Below are positions 7,969 through 18,698 of a stretch of 64,000 bases of DNA, piece after piece. Every line of letters starts with the position of its first letter. The stretch's first letter is position 1. The DNA is taken from positions 3,763,501 through 3,827,500 of the forward strand of contig NZ_CP114767.1 in assembly GCF_027359925.1 (NCBI RefSeq), written 5' to 3'. Position numbers and translations under genes: made by a program. The notes under the pieces were generated by a model. It did no database searches. It saw nothing but the letters and a program-made list of their open reading frames with translations, and was not told the origin of the DNA. The stretch comes from Hymenobacter canadensis (GTDB lineage Bacteria; Bacteroidota; Bacteroidia; Cytophagales; Hymenobacteraceae).

Positions 7969-8190
7969 CTAGTATTCGTCTTCGTTGAACATGAAGTCTT
8001 CTTTGGTCGGATAGTCCGGCCAAACTTCCTCGATGTTTTCGTAAGGCTGGCCATCATCCTCCAGGGCCTGCAGGTTTTCCACTACCTCCATCGGGGCACC
8101 CGAGCGAATGGAATAGTCAATCAGTTCGTCCTTGGTGGCAGGCCAGGGAGCGTCTTCAAGGTACGAAGCGAGTTCCAGCGTCCAATACAT
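7969..8190 (-). CDS. DUF2795 domain protein
   Basis: This 73-residue acidic protein contains the WPATKDELIDYSIRSGAP segment typical of DUF2795, a short helical domain in which a WPATK-type motif is followed by a hydrophobic helix and a conserved Pro. The C-terminus (FMFNEDEY) is strongly acidic. The biochemical role is unknown; small acidic proteins of this family are widespread in Bacteroidota. It is transcribed toward the ABC ATPase gene, with a word-repeat element filling the gap. Confidence 0.85.
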   Translation of the reverse strand: MYWTLELASYLEDAPWPATKDELIDYSIRSGAPMEVVENLQALEDDGQPYENIEEVWPDYPTKEDFMFNEDEY

Positions 8191-8343
8191 AGTGGTGTGG
8201 GCTACTTAAAAAAGGTGGTCGAATGAAAAACTCCGGCTATCAAAAACCCGGCCGGGACGGATAAGCTGACAACGTGGCTTGGCCTGCGGCGAATCCGGCC
8301 GTCAGCTTTCGGCAGCCAACGTAAGATAACCGCTAAGGTTGTG

Positions 8344-9642
8344 CTACGCAACCAATCGTTGCCGCAATAGCGTAATCAGCTCGTTTTTAGTTCTGATTTT
8401 ACGGTCGAAGGCCCGGATTTTTCCCTGCAGCATCTGCCGGAACGCGTCGTTGGCGGGAGCCGCGCTCAGCTTGTCGAGGTTGTCTTGGAGCGTTTCCTTC
8501 TCTTGCTGGTCGTATTTGATGAAGTCGCGCAGGGCCTGCACCCGCAGATTCACCTGCTCTTCGGGGGCCGCGGCAGCGTTTTCGGGGCGCTTGCGGATGA
8601 AGTGCTCCAGGGCGCTCATCTCAAACACCTTGTCGCAGGCCAGAATAAACTGCTCCCACACCCGGTCCGACTCCTCGCCGCGCACCGGGCCCACCGTTTT
8701 CCAGGCGGCCTGCAGCTCTTTGGCGCGTGTCACGGCCTCGTGCATGGGCCGGCCCAGCAGGGCAGTGGCCTCCGTCACGAGGGCGCGCTTGCGGGTCAGG
8801 TTGTCGTCCATAAAGTTCTCCTTGGCATCGGTGCGCTTGCTGTCGATGTGCACCTTCAGGCGCTCAAAGAACAGGTTGTGCGCCGCCCGAAACTGCGTCC
8901 AGAGGTCGTTGGCCTGCTTGCGGGGCAAGGAGCCTCCTACTTCCTTCCAGGCCTGCTGCAGCTGCTTGAGCTTGGCCGTGGTGTTCTCAAAATCGTCGGA
9001 ATTCTGCAGTGCCTCGCTCTGCCGGATCAGCACTTTGTACTGGTCGGCGGCGTGGTTGGTCATGGCCTTCTTCTCGTTCTGGAAGGCCTTGCGCTTCTGG
9101 AAAAACTCGTCGACGGCCAGCCGGAAGCGGGTTTCCAGCTCGTCGGTGAGCTGCTTATCCACGGGGCCGGTCTTGATCCAGGCCTGGCGCAGTTCGTGCA
9201 CTTGCTCGCCGGCCGTGGCCCAGTCGAGGGTGTTGCGCATCTCTTCGGCCTGCTCGATGAGGCTGATTTTGGTGGCCAGGTTCTTTTCGCGGTTGCGGGC
9301 CACGGTCACCTTAACGGCTTCCTCGGCTTCGGTGAGGCGGCGGTGCAGGCTCTCGAAGTCGCCGAGGCCGTCGTAGCTGGCCACCTGGTCTTTCAGGTGT
9401 AGGGCCTTCATCAGGAAGGAGCCCTTATTTTCCGATTCCTCGATTTTCTCGAGCAGGTCTTCTACTTTGGCCCGGAACAGGCGGAAACGGTTGGCAAAAT
9501 ACAGTAAAGAGGCATCGGGGGATTCCTTAACCTGGCCGACCTGGCGGGCGGGCAGCTCCATAAACGGCCGGAGCCACACCTGGTCGCCTTCGACATAGCC
9601 ATAGAGGCGGGCATCGGCCAGCAAGTGGTCTTGTTGTTCCAT
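8344..9642 (-). CDS. DUF349 domain protein
   Basis: This 432-residue, mostly alpha-helical, highly charged protein has several tandem DUF349 units of about 70 residues, recognisable by repeated W-K-x-[VT]-G-[PS] turns: AWIKTGPVDKQL, AWKEVGGSLPRKQ and AWKTVGPVRGEE, each followed by [ADE]-x-x-[LV]-W-x-[QR]-F. The protein is likely cytoplasmic and coiled-coil rich. Its function is not established. The ATG at 9642 (MEQQDHLLADAR) is preferred over an upstream in-frame codon, because it lies below a good promoter at 9736-9767. Confidence 0.85.
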   Translation of the reverse strand: MEQQDHLLADARLYGYVEGDQVWLRPFMELPARQVGQVKESPDASLLYFANRFRLFRAKVEDLLEKIEESENKGSFLMKALHLKDQVASYDGLGDFESLHRRLTEAEEAVKVTVARNREKNLATKISLIEQAEEMRNTLDWATAGEQVHELRQAWIKTGPVDKQLTDELETRFRLAVDEFFQKRKAFQNEKKAMTNHAADQYKVLIRQSEALQNSDDFENTTAKLKQLQQAWKEVGGSLPRKQANDLWTQFRAAHNLFFERLKVHIDSKRTDAKENFMDDNLTRKRALVTEATALLGRPMHEAVTRAKELQAAWKTVGPVRGEESDRVWEQFILACDKVFEMSALEHFIRKRPENAAAAPEEQVNLRVQALRDFIKYDQQEKETLQDNLDKLSAAPANDAFRQMLQGKIRAFDRKIRTKNELITLLRQRLVA

Positions 9643-9955
9643 AATCTGATAACGCGAGAGCGAATAGGTGGTGTGATTGGAAAAGCGCGGCGGCAACACT
9701 CAGGGTGGAAAGATGGGCAAGTTTACGGCATGTTGCAACAATAGGCCCCGGCGGGCCGGGTAGCAAACTCCGTGGGCCCTGCCTACCTTTGGCGACTCCG
9801 GCGGGCAGTTGCGGCCTATCTGGCCGAACGTAGCCCTAAATCAGAAGGTTGGGCTACACGGGCCGGAGCAGACGGCTCAGCGGTTGAAAATAGCATTTTT
9901 CAGCCAAAGCGTCAGCCTGCCGGGTTTCAGTGCCACCGCTACACACTTCTTCTCT
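9643..9955. promoter_or_regulatory. Divergent intergenic region between DUF349 and EttA genes
   Basis: On the minus strand, TTTG (9764-9767) is followed after exactly 20 bases by TATTGTTG (9736-9743), one mismatch from the Bacteroidota -33/-7 consensus. This is a good promoter for the DUF349 gene. On the plus strand, TACCTTTG (9784-9791) matches the -7 consensus for ettA but lacks a clear -33 TTG, and would give a leader of about 160 bases. The rest of the 313 bases holds nothing else I can support. Confidence 0.5.
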
Positions 9956-11623
<1,668 letters not shown>

Positions 11624-11646
11624 GCGGCCTGTTCCTGCCCCATAGC

Positions 11647-11684
11647 AACGTCCTCTTCTGGCCTTGGCCGGGAGAGGACGTTTT
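11647..11684 (+). terminator. Terminator after ettA
   Basis: The perfect 10-base stem AACGTCCTCT/AGAGGACGTT (11647-11656 and 11673-11682), with a GC-rich loop, runs into TT shortly after the ettA stop codon. Confidence 0.7.
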
Positions 11685-11709
11685 GGTTTCTGGGGGAGAA
11701 TGGTGTTTG

Positions 11710-11838
11710 GGAAAACAGACGGTCATGCTGAGCGAAGGCGCAGCATCTCTACCGCTTCGTTGCAGTCGTAATCCAACGAAGCGGTAGAGAGGCTTCGACT
11801 ACGGCTGCGCCTTCGCTCAGCATGACCGTCTGTTTTCC
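11710..11838. repeat. REPIN-like palindrome, ATGCT type, asymmetric arms
   Basis: The left arm (11710-11762) and right arm (11774-11838) share outer (GGAAAACAGACGGTCATGCT) and inner (TCTCTACCGCTTCGTTG) inverted sequences. The right arm carries about 12 extra bases in its hairpin loop (CGTAGTCGAAGC in arm orientation). It lies between convergent ettA and the antiporter gene. Confidence 0.8.
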
Positions 11839-11851
11839 GACCTGCCCCACC

Positions 11852-13474
11852 TCAGTGCGGCATGTGGCTGATTTTGGCTTCGTCGAGGTCCAGCTGGGCT
11901 TCCTGGTGGCGGAGCATTTCTTCCTCGAACACGTCCTCGCGGCGCAGCACGAACAGCTCCTCGCGCTGCACGCGCAGCACGTCCAGCAGCACCTGGTGGT
12001 AGCGTTGCAGGGCCTGGCGCTTGGAGTCGTCGTAGTCGAGAGCTTCTAGCAGGTTGTTGGTGCGCTGGGCTTCGGCCTGCATGCGCTGCTGGAGGGCCCG
12101 GATCAGCTCATTTTCCTGCATATCAACTACGTAGTACTTCTGCATATGGGCCAGAGCCGCCTGGCGCAGGTGCAGCCGGATGCCGGCTTCCTGGGCATCG
12201 GTGGGCATACGCTCCTCCAGCTTTTCCACGCCGGTGGCGCGGATGAGCAGCGGCAGCGTGAGGCCCTGAAACACGAGCGTCACCAGAATAACCACGAAGG
12301 TGATGAACAGCATCAGGTTGCGCTGCGGAAATTCCTGCCCGTTGCTCAGCAGCAGTGGCACCGACAGCGCCGAGGCCAACGACACCACCCCGCGCATGCC
12401 GGCCCAGCCGATAATCAGCGGCCCCTGCCAGCCGGGGCTGGTTTCGTGGGTGCGGATGCTGCGAAACAGCCAGCGTGGTATAAATGCCGCCGGAAACATC
12501 CACAGCAGCCGAATGACGATGACAATGGCGCTGATAATCAAGCCGTACGTAATGGCCTGCCCCAGCGAGTACGTGCCCAGGCCCTCCACCGCCACCGGCA
12601 GCTCCAGCCCGATGAGGATGAACACCAGCCCGTTGAGGGCGAAGCCCACGCTGGCCCACACGCTGGTGGCCTGCAACCGGGTGTCGGCATCGAACACGCG
12701 GTGCGAGCGGAAGGAAAGCAGCAGCCCGCCGCTCACCACGGCCAGTACCCCCGAGAAGTGAAATTCCTCGGCCAGCAAATACATGCCGTAGGGCGCCAGA
12801 AACGTGAGTACCGTGTTGATGCTGGGCGTGGTGGGCAGGTACTTATGGATGAGGTAGAAGCCGTGCGCCACCACCAGGCCCACGGCCAGCCCCATCACGC
12901 TCACCAGCAGGAAGCTGGACGCCGCCTGCTGCCACACAAACGTACCCGACAGCACCGTGGCCAGCGCAAACCGGAACACAATCAAACTGCTGGCATCGTT
13001 GATCAAACTTTCGCCTTCCAGAATGCTGGTGATGCGGCGCGGCACCTGCACCCCCTTCAGCACGGAGGTGGCGGCCACGGCATCGGGCGGCGAGATGATG
13101 CCGCCCAGCAGAAACCCCAGCGGCAGCGTGAAGCCCGGAATCATGGCCCGGCTCACGTAGGCCACGATGGTGGAGGTGAAGACGACCAGCCCGAAGGCCA
13201 GCAGCGCAATGGGCCGCTTCCAGCGCCAGAAATCCTGCCAGGAGGTTTCCCAGGCGGCCTGGTAGAGCAGCGGCGGTAGGAAAATCAGGAAGATGAGGTC
13301 GGGGCTGATGACGATGCGCGGCAGCCCCGGCACGAAGCCCAGCACCAGCCCGGCCAGCACCAGAAAAATAGGGTAAGAGATGCGCAGCTTCTGGCCCAGC
13401 ATCACCAGCAGCAGCATGGCAAACAGCAGCCCCAACACCAGCAGGATACTTTCGTGGAGGGTGGTTGCGGGCAT
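11852..13474 (-). CDS. CPA1-family Na+/H+ antiporter
   Basis: This 540-residue membrane antiporter exchanges H+ for Na+ (or K+) across the inner membrane. About 12 hydrophobic segments span residues 8-420. The CPA1 signatures PPDAVAATSVLKG and GESLINDASSLIVFR (the ion-binding Asn-Asp pair) are in the middle. A helical, charged cytoplasmic tail of about 120 residues follows and may be regulatory, as in other NhaP/CPA1 proteins. Ion specificity cannot be read from sequence. No partner genes are adjacent. The 264 bases between its start and the next gene contain nothing I can support. Confidence 0.9.
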   Translation of the reverse strand: MPATTLHESILLVLGLLFAMLLLVMLGQKLRISYPIFLVLAGLVLGFVPGLPRIVISPDLIFLIFLPPLLYQAAWETSWQDFWRWKRPIALLAFGLVVFTSTIVAYVSRAMIPGFTLPLGFLLGGIISPPDAVAATSVLKGVQVPRRITSILEGESLINDASSLIVFRFALATVLSGTFVWQQAASSFLLVSVMGLAVGLVVAHGFYLIHKYLPTTPSINTVLTFLAPYGMYLLAEEFHFSGVLAVVSGGLLLSFRSHRVFDADTRLQATSVWASVGFALNGLVFILIGLELPVAVEGLGTYSLGQAITYGLIISAIVIVIRLLWMFPAAFIPRWLFRSIRTHETSPGWQGPLIIGWAGMRGVVSLASALSVPLLLSNGQEFPQRNLMLFITFVVILVTLVFQGLTLPLLIRATGVEKLEERMPTDAQEAGIRLHLRQAALAHMQKYYVVDMQENELIRALQQRMQAEAQRTNNLLEALDYDDSKRQALQRYHQVLLDVLRVQREELFVLRREDVFEEEMLRHQEAQLDLDEAKISHMPH

Positions 13475-13738
13475 GGCGGGAGCAGTTACGGTGGCAGCAG
13501 GCCAGGAAAGGCCCGGAGCCGGAAGGTAGCCGCTGCCAGCCAGAAACGCTACCGTAGCTCCCGTCCCGGCAGCACGCAGCCTAAGGATCGGGGGCGTAAT
13601 TATTCAGGCGGTGCAGGGGCACGGGCGTGCAGCGGCCCCTGGCAGGTTTCGGAAATCTTACGGATTTCATACTCACCCGTCACGAAGTGGGTATCCTGGT
13701 AGTCGCCGCCCCGCATGGCAGCGCTGTGGTAGCCGCGT

Positions 13739-14161
13739 CTACCTACGGCTGCGAGCCTTGCCACCGGTCGGGGCCAGCACCACCGTAACCGGCAGGAAGT
13801 TGCTGGCCGACAGCTCCTGGCCCTCGCAGCCTACGTAGTCGTAGCGAAGGGTGTTGATGCCGGCGGGTACCTGCAGCTCATAATGGCCGTTGGCGTCGGT
13901 GCTGGCGGCGGTGGTGGTGCCTTTCAGCAGCACGGTGGCGCCCCGCAGCGGCTGCTTCTGCCCATCCAGCACGTAGCCGGTAAGCGCTACTGTGGCGGGC
14001 GCCGGTGCTGCCTCGGGCGTAGCCCCGGTTTCGGGTAGAGGCGCCGGGGCAAACCGGGCTGTCAGGTCCTGCACCTGTAAGGTGTCAGCTTCCTGAGCGA
14101 AGGCGCTGGTGGCGGACAGGCAGGCCGCAAGCAGCAGAAGAGGGGCAGCAAAGTGTTTCAT
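13739..14161 (-). CDS. Secreted carboxypeptidase-regulatory-like domain protein
   Basis: This 140-residue protein has an N-terminal signal peptide ending in SAFAQ (about residues 1-23), a low-complexity Ala/Pro linker, and a single beta-sandwich resembling the CarboxypepD-reg domain: VALTGYVLDGQKQPLRGATV, GTTTAASTDANGHYEL, and TLRYDYVGCEGQEL. This is the domain found at the N-terminus of SusC proteins, here on its own without a barrel or plug. The ATG at 14161 gives the complete signal peptide. It probably acts in the periplasm or outside the cell; the role is unknown. Confidence 0.78.
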   Translation of the reverse strand: MKHFAAPLLLLAACLSATSAFAQEADTLQVQDLTARFAPAPLPETGATPEAAPAPATVALTGYVLDGQKQPLRGATVLLKGTTTAASTDANGHYELQVPAGINTLRYDYVGCEGQELSASNFLPVTVVLAPTGGKARSRR

Positions 14162-14188
14162 ACAACTGTCTGGTTGAAGTGGATGCAA

Positions 14189-14635
14189 AGAGACGTTGCA
14201 ACAGGTGGCAGCAGGTAGGGGAACAAGATAATATCCAAAGTACAGGATAATTGGATATGTTCAAAAATAGAAAGACGTGGCGCTTGGGCGATAAGGTAGC
14301 CCTCGGGGCCGACGAAGGCAGCGGTTTAGCCCTGAAAACGCGCTTATCTATAGTTTTAAGCTAAGTTTCAAGCTTCTGAGTTTGCATTATGAGGTTGACG
14401 ATAATTATTTATAGTGCTATCATTTTAATATAATAGTTATATTATAAAATTATGAAAGTGCAGGTTGGGAGCAGGCCAGACGCACAAAGGCCCGGCCCGC
14501 AATCATGCGGGCCGGGCCTTTCCGGTGCTGGTAGCCATGAAGCAGGCAGGCTCCCCGCTGTTGCGCGCGTAGTCGCCTGAAACGCGTCCGAGGCAGTAGC
14601 GCAAACTTTGTAGTTCGCGCTACTGGCCACGGTGT
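14189..14635. other. Intergenic region with AT-rich island
   Basis: These 447 bases between two minus-strand genes contain an AT-rich island at about 14385-14456 with a perfect hairpin (TAATATAA, TAG, TTATATTA; 14426-14444), and the terminator of the M61 gene at 14486-14521. A 35-codon open frame at 14257-14364 (plus) has no recognisable features. No better-supported gene is seen. Confidence 0.6.
14486..14525 (-). terminator. Terminator after M61 peptidase gene
   Basis: The perfect 15-base inverted repeat AAAGGCCCGGCCCGC/GCGGGCCGGGCCTTT (14486-14500 and 14507-14521) has a 6-base loop and lies about 115 bases downstream of the M61 stop codon. Confidence 0.65.
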
Positions 14636-16450
14636 TTACTGGTTCTTCAGCCACGCCTGGCGCTGCGCCAGCTGGGCAGGGGTGGGGTTGGGCATCACCG
14701 TCAGCTGGTAGCGCTTCACCTCGTCTTTGGCCTGCAGGCGGCAGCGGATTTTCTTCTCGGTGCCTGCGTGCCGGATGGTCAGCTCGCTTTCCTGGCCGAC
14801 GGGGCTGGCTTCGATGCGCTGGATGAGGGCGCGGGCGGTGGTGGGCTTCACGGTTTCACCCTGGTAGGCCACAAACTCGTCGCCGTTGGCCACGCCGCAG
14901 GCCTGCAGGGCCGGGCTCACCTGCTGAAACAGGAAGCGGCCCTCCGCATCGGGGCGGAAGCCGGTGCCGAGCGTGGCCAAGCGGCGGCCGGTGCGCTGCA
15001 GCGGCTCGTAGCGCACGCCCACGGTGGCGTAGTACTCGGCCAGCGGCAGCGGCTGGGCCTGCTGCACGTAGCGCGCAAAAAAGTCGCCGATTTCGGGGTA
15101 GGTGAGCTGGGTGAAGTCCTGGAAGAACGTCTTTTCCGAAAACGGCTTGTCGGGGCCGTAGCGTTTGGTGAGCCCCAGCACCACTTCGCGCAGCCCGCGC
15201 TTGCCCCCCGAGAGTTGCAGCAGCCGCAGGTCGAGCAGGGCGGCCGTGAGGGCGCCGCGCTGGTAGATGTTGCCGTACTGGCGCTGGCCTTCGTCGGAGA
15301 AGGAGTTCAGCCCCAGCTTACTCAGCGAGTAGGTGGTGTCGGTGCGCTGGCGGTCGTAGGCAATCTTGCCGCTCATTTCTTCTAGGTACTTTTCCAGCGG
15401 CAGCAAGCCACCGCGCAATTGCATCATGCCGGCGGCCCACTCGGTGGTCCCTTCATACAGCCACAAATGCTCGGAGCCGGTGGGCTGCACGAAGTTGAAC
15501 TGCTGGATGATTTCGGAGTGGATGTTGAGCGGGGTCACGACGTGGAAAAACTCGTGGGCGGCAATGCTGGTGATGCCCGCCGCCGACTCCGGCGTGAGCG
15601 GCTCTTCGCGCAGCACGTACTCCGAGCTGTAGGAATGCTCCCAGGCGCCGTTGCTCCGGTCGTCGAAGTGGTAGAGGAAGGTGTAGCGCTGCACCGGCAG
15701 CTGCACCAGAAACTGCTGGGCAGCGTTCAGCATCTGCTGCATCTCCCGGAGCAGCGGCTGGGCCTGCACCTGGTCGGTGCGGGAGTAGCAGAACAAATCT
15801 ATTTTGGTGGGGCCGAGCATAGTGCTGGCTTTGGTGAGGCGACCCAGCAGAAACGGCGAATCCACGGCTTGGTCGTAGCTTTTGGCGGTGTAGTAGCCCT
15901 GGGCATCAGCCGTCAGAGCCGTCCCGATTTTCCAGTCGGTGGGGTAGTTGAGCTTGATGCGCAGGGGCCGGGCCTGCCAGCCCTGGGGGAAGCCCAGCAG
16001 GGTCTGGCCGTTGAGCAGGGCGTGGTCGGTTTCCAATGACGAGCCGCACATGCGGTAGATGCTGTGCTCGGTCACGGGCGTGTCCCAGGTTTCGGCAATG
16101 GTATAGCGGATTTCGCGCGTTTTCTCGGGCTTCAGCAGCTGCCACTGGTTGGTGGAAAGCTGCTTGGAGGGCAGCAGGCGGCCCTTTTTGTCGAAGGCCT
16201 CGAACTTGCGCACAAACCGGCCGATGTCCATCACCTGATACGTGCCCGGCGCGGTGGCCGCAAACTGGTAGATGCCTTGCTCCTTGCTCAGCTTCGGCAA
16301 CGCCAGCTGCACCCGAAACTCGTCGCTGTTGGCAGCCGGGTCGATGGAAATGGTGTAGGTAAGCGGCTCCTGCGCCCGCGCCGCCGTGAGCGGCACCGAC
16401 AGCAAAGCAACAACAAGCAGGGAATGCGCCAGGCGCAACAGGTTTTTCAT
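14636..16450 (-). CDS. M61-family metallopeptidase with PDZ domain
   Basis: This 604-residue secreted zinc peptidase belongs to the M61 (glycyl aminopeptidase-like) family. A signal peptide occupies residues 1-27 (ends TAARAQ). The zinc motif HEFFH is at 299-303, followed by VVTPLNIHSE, and the third ligand is probably in LWLYEGTTEWAA. The C-terminal 100 residues (RPDAEGRFLFQQVSPALQAC, NGDEFVAYQGE) form a PDZ-like domain, as usual in the family. Location is periplasm or cell surface, where it would trim peptides. Substrates are unknown. The upstream gene is on the same strand but separated by a terminator. Confidence 0.9.
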   Translation of the reverse strand: MKNLLRLAHSLLVVALLSVPLTAARAQEPLTYTISIDPAANSDEFRVQLALPKLSKEQGIYQFAATAPGTYQVMDIGRFVRKFEAFDKKGRLLPSKQLSTNQWQLLKPEKTREIRYTIAETWDTPVTEHSIYRMCGSSLETDHALLNGQTLLGFPQGWQARPLRIKLNYPTDWKIGTALTADAQGYYTAKSYDQAVDSPFLLGRLTKASTMLGPTKIDLFCYSRTDQVQAQPLLREMQQMLNAAQQFLVQLPVQRYTFLYHFDDRSNGAWEHSYSSEYVLREEPLTPESAAGITSIAAHEFFHVVTPLNIHSEIIQQFNFVQPTGSEHLWLYEGTTEWAAGMMQLRGGLLPLEKYLEEMSGKIAYDRQRTDTTYSLSKLGLNSFSDEGQRQYGNIYQRGALTAALLDLRLLQLSGGKRGLREVVLGLTKRYGPDKPFSEKTFFQDFTQLTYPEIGDFFARYVQQAQPLPLAEYYATVGVRYEPLQRTGRRLATLGTGFRPDAEGRFLFQQVSPALQACGVANGDEFVAYQGETVKPTTARALIQRIEASPVGQESELTIRHAGTEKKIRCRLQAKDEVKRYQLTVMPNPTPAQLAQRQAWLKNQ

Positions 16451-16570
16451 GAGCAGAGGAAGGCAAAAGGAACGAACAGGCCAAGAGAAACGAAAAAAGC
16501 GGCACCGTTGCCTGCTGCGGTAGCGCCGACCGAAAATGACAGCTGTCGGCCACCGGCTGTGTATAGCACA

Positions 16571-16603
16571 AAGGCCCCGCTTCAGCAGAAACGGGGCCTT
16601 CGT
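16571..16603 (-). terminator. Terminator after small membrane protein gene
   Basis: The stem AAGGCCCCG/CGGGGCCTT (16571-16579 and 16592-16600) with a 12-base loop lies just downstream of the minus-strand gene ending at 16622. Confidence 0.7.
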
Positions 16604-16621
16604 GGGATAAGCAAAACAGCT

Positions 16622-16942
16622 TTAGGCAGTCTTGGCGCTGGTGTGCGCGGCATCCTTCTTGTGGCTGTCGTAGCTGGCCTCGTCGTCGTTGCTGGCAGCA
16701 TCGACGGCTTTCTTGGCAGCAATGATGGCAATAACCGCTACGCCGGCAATGCCCAGGATGAGCTGGGTAGTGGTGAAGCGTTGCGATGCTTTCTTGAGCA
16801 GCACGCCGCTGTGCTTGATCAGGTCGTCGAGCTGGTCGGCTTCGCCCTGAAACACTTTGTAGCCGCTTTGCAGGGCGTTGATAACGTCTTCGGGCAGGAT
16901 CTTTTCAAGCTCCTTTTCTACGTTCGAGAGTTGAGTGGCCAT
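16622..16942 (-). CDS. Small single-pass membrane protein, unknown
   Basis: This 106-residue protein has a charged amphipathic N-terminal half (QLSNVEKELEKILPEDVINA) and one hydrophobic helix at about 63-82 (LILGIAGVAVIAIIAAKKAV). A short Asp/Ser/His/Lys-rich hydrophilic tail follows. The layout suggests a membrane-anchored soluble helical domain. I do not recognise a family. The ATG at 16942 is chosen because the upstream in-frame residues are Cys/Phe-rich and fall in noncoding-looking sequence. Its own terminator suggests a single-gene unit. Confidence 0.7.
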   Translation of the reverse strand: MATQLSNVEKELEKILPEDVINALQSGYKVFQGEADQLDDLIKHSGVLLKKASQRFTTTQLILGIAGVAVIAIIAAKKAVDAASNDDEASYDSHKKDAAHTSAKTA

Positions 16943-17009
16943 ATAGTTGTAAAAGCAGAGAACAGTGAAACACAAGGCCGGTGGCGCGGCCCCGGAGGCG
17001 CTATACGTG

Positions 17010-17047
17010 AAAACCCGCCGCCGGGCTACACCGGCAACGGGTTTTTT
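17010..17047 (-). terminator. Terminator after DUF1501 gene
   Basis: The stem AAAACCCG/CGGGTTTT (17010-17017 and 17038-17045) encloses a smaller GCCGG/CCGGC hairpin, downstream of the DUF1501 gene on the minus strand. The A-run at the distal end would give U-rich RNA on either strand. Confidence 0.6.
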
Positions 17048-17112
17048 AGTTGTCAGTTGATAGTTGTTCGTTGTCAGTCAATTAGCGTATTCCTGACAAC
17101 GAACGATTAACT
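17048..17112. repeat. Inverted word-repeat element (TTGTCAGT word)
   Basis: The left arm (17048-17077) repeats GTTGTCAG-like words (AGTTGTCAGTTGATAGTTG). The right arm (17093-17112) holds CTGACAACGAACGATTAAC. The innermost 12 bases (GTTCGTTGTCAG) are perfectly inverted. The right arm contains the stop codon of the DUF1501 gene. Confidence 0.6.
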
Positions 17113-18690
17113 CACCACTACCAGCCGGGAGCTGATGCGGACGCCTTCGCGCACCTGGCAATGGTAGGAGCCGGCGGCCAGGCCCGTGGCAAACGGAATC
17201 TGGCGGCGGCCGCGGGGCTGCTCCCGGTCGAGCAGGCGCGCCACTTCGCGGCCCAGCGCGTCGAGCACCACCACCTGCACGTGCCCGCCTTCGCTCTCAA
17301 ACTCCACCGTGGCGTGGTCGCGCACAGGGTTCGGAAACACGCTGAAATTGGCCACATTGGTGGCGGCGGCCGTGCTGGTGCCGTTCACGATGCCGGGCCG
17401 GATAACCGGCACGTTCGGAAACTGCCCGAGGCTGGAAGGCAGCAGGGCGTTGAGCGTCGTCTGGGGCACGCGGAACCAGTCTTTGAGTAGATTGGCGTAG
17501 ATGGCCCGGAAATCAAACTGCATGGGCACCTGGTCGTTCACGCCGGCGTTGGCGGGCAGCACCGGGTTATTGCCGTGGATGATAGGGTTGACGCTGGTGC
17601 CGAACACGATAAGCGGCGCGGCCGCCCCGTGGTCAGTGCCCTTGCTGGAATTGGCCTTGATACGGCGCCCAAACTCCGAAAACGTCATGCCCACCACCCG
17701 GTCCTGCACCGCGAGGCGGCGCAAGTCGTCCTGGAAGGCTTCCAGCGCCTGCGAAATTCGGCCCAGCAGCGTGGCGTGCGTGCCCGTGGTGGTGCTGCCC
17801 GTAACAGGAACCTGCGCCGCGTGCGTATCAAAGCCGCCGAGGTTGCAGACGTACACCCGCGTCTGCAGGCCGCCGGCCACCAGCTGGGCTACAATCTTGA
17901 GCTGGTCGGCGAGGGAATTCTGGCCGGCTGCGGGGTAGAGCGGCGAGAGGTTGCGGGCCCGCGCCGCCGCCGCCTGAATGGCCGTGGTGTAAATCTGGGT
18001 CTGGGAAATTACCTGCCGGATAAACGTCAGCTCGTGGCCGGCCGGCGTGTTGGGCGCCGTATCGACCCCGCCTGACAGCAGCTGGTAGAACGACGTGGTG
18101 CTGGCAATGGCCATGCCCATGTTCACGGCGGGGCCCTGCACGCAGTTGCTCACCACCGAGCCGATGCTGATGGCCAGCGGATCGGGGTTCTGGGTGCTGG
18201 GGTAGCCGGTGGGGTAGTTGGCATACTCCGAGTCGAGGTAGCGCCCGGCCCAGCCCGAGGTGATGGTGACGTTGGAGTCCGACGCCGAAGTCCAGATGTC
18301 GGTGGCACGGAAGTGCGAGTAGTTGGGGTTGGGGTAGCTCACGCCCTGCACCACCCCAATCTTGCCATCGTCGAACAGGTTTTTCACGCCCGCCATGGCC
18401 GGATGAATGCCCGTGGCGGCGCGCAGCGGCAGCACCTGGTTTTGCGGAATGGCAATGTCGGCGCGGGCATTCATCAGGGCCGAGTACTGGTCGGTCGGGA
18501 TGATCATGTTCAGCCCGTCGTTGCCGCCGTTCAGCTGAATCAGCACCAGCACCCGGTCGGTCTGGGTGGCGCCGCCCGTAATCTCAAAAAGCTCCGGCGA
18601 AAAGCCGTAGGCCCCAATCGGCAGCCCGCCCAGTAGCGTGGGCAACACGGTGGCGGCCGTGGTAGTCTGGAGGAAATGTCTGCGTTTCAT
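17107..18690 (-). CDS. DUF1501 Tat-exported protein with T9SS sorting domain
   Basis: This 527-residue protein of the DUF1501 family is related to the alkaline phosphatase/sulfatase fold. It starts with a twin-arginine signal (MKRRHFLQTTTAATVLP). Family segments include LIQLNGGNDGLNMIIP, GVVQGVSYPNPNYSHFRATDIW, and GFDTHAAQVP. The last 80 residues (FSVFPNPVRDHATVEF through SSRLVVVS) form a type A C-terminal sorting domain of the type IX secretion system, so the protein is probably delivered to the cell surface. It is encoded directly after a DUF1800 gene, the usual pairing in Bacteroidota and Planctomycetota. The activity is not known. Confidence 0.9.
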   Translation of the reverse strand: MKRRHFLQTTTAATVLPTLLGGLPIGAYGFSPELFEITGGATQTDRVLVLIQLNGGNDGLNMIIPTDQYSALMNARADIAIPQNQVLPLRAATGIHPAMAGVKNLFDDGKIGVVQGVSYPNPNYSHFRATDIWTSASDSNVTITSGWAGRYLDSEYANYPTGYPSTQNPDPLAISIGSVVSNCVQGPAVNMGMAIASTTSFYQLLSGGVDTAPNTPAGHELTFIRQVISQTQIYTTAIQAAAARARNLSPLYPAAGQNSLADQLKIVAQLVAGGLQTRVYVCNLGGFDTHAAQVPVTGSTTTGTHATLLGRISQALEAFQDDLRRLAVQDRVVGMTFSEFGRRIKANSSKGTDHGAAAPLIVFGTSVNPIIHGNNPVLPANAGVNDQVPMQFDFRAIYANLLKDWFRVPQTTLNALLPSSLGQFPNVPVIRPGIVNGTSTAAATNVANFSVFPNPVRDHATVEFESEGGHVQVVVLDALGREVARLLDREQPRGRRQIPFATGLAAGSYHCQVREGVRISSRLVVVS

Positions 18691-18698
18691 ACTTCGTG

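Noticed and set aside
14257..14364. 35-codon open frame on the plus strand
   Set aside because: No signal, no motif, no ribosome-binding or promoter support; length is within chance.
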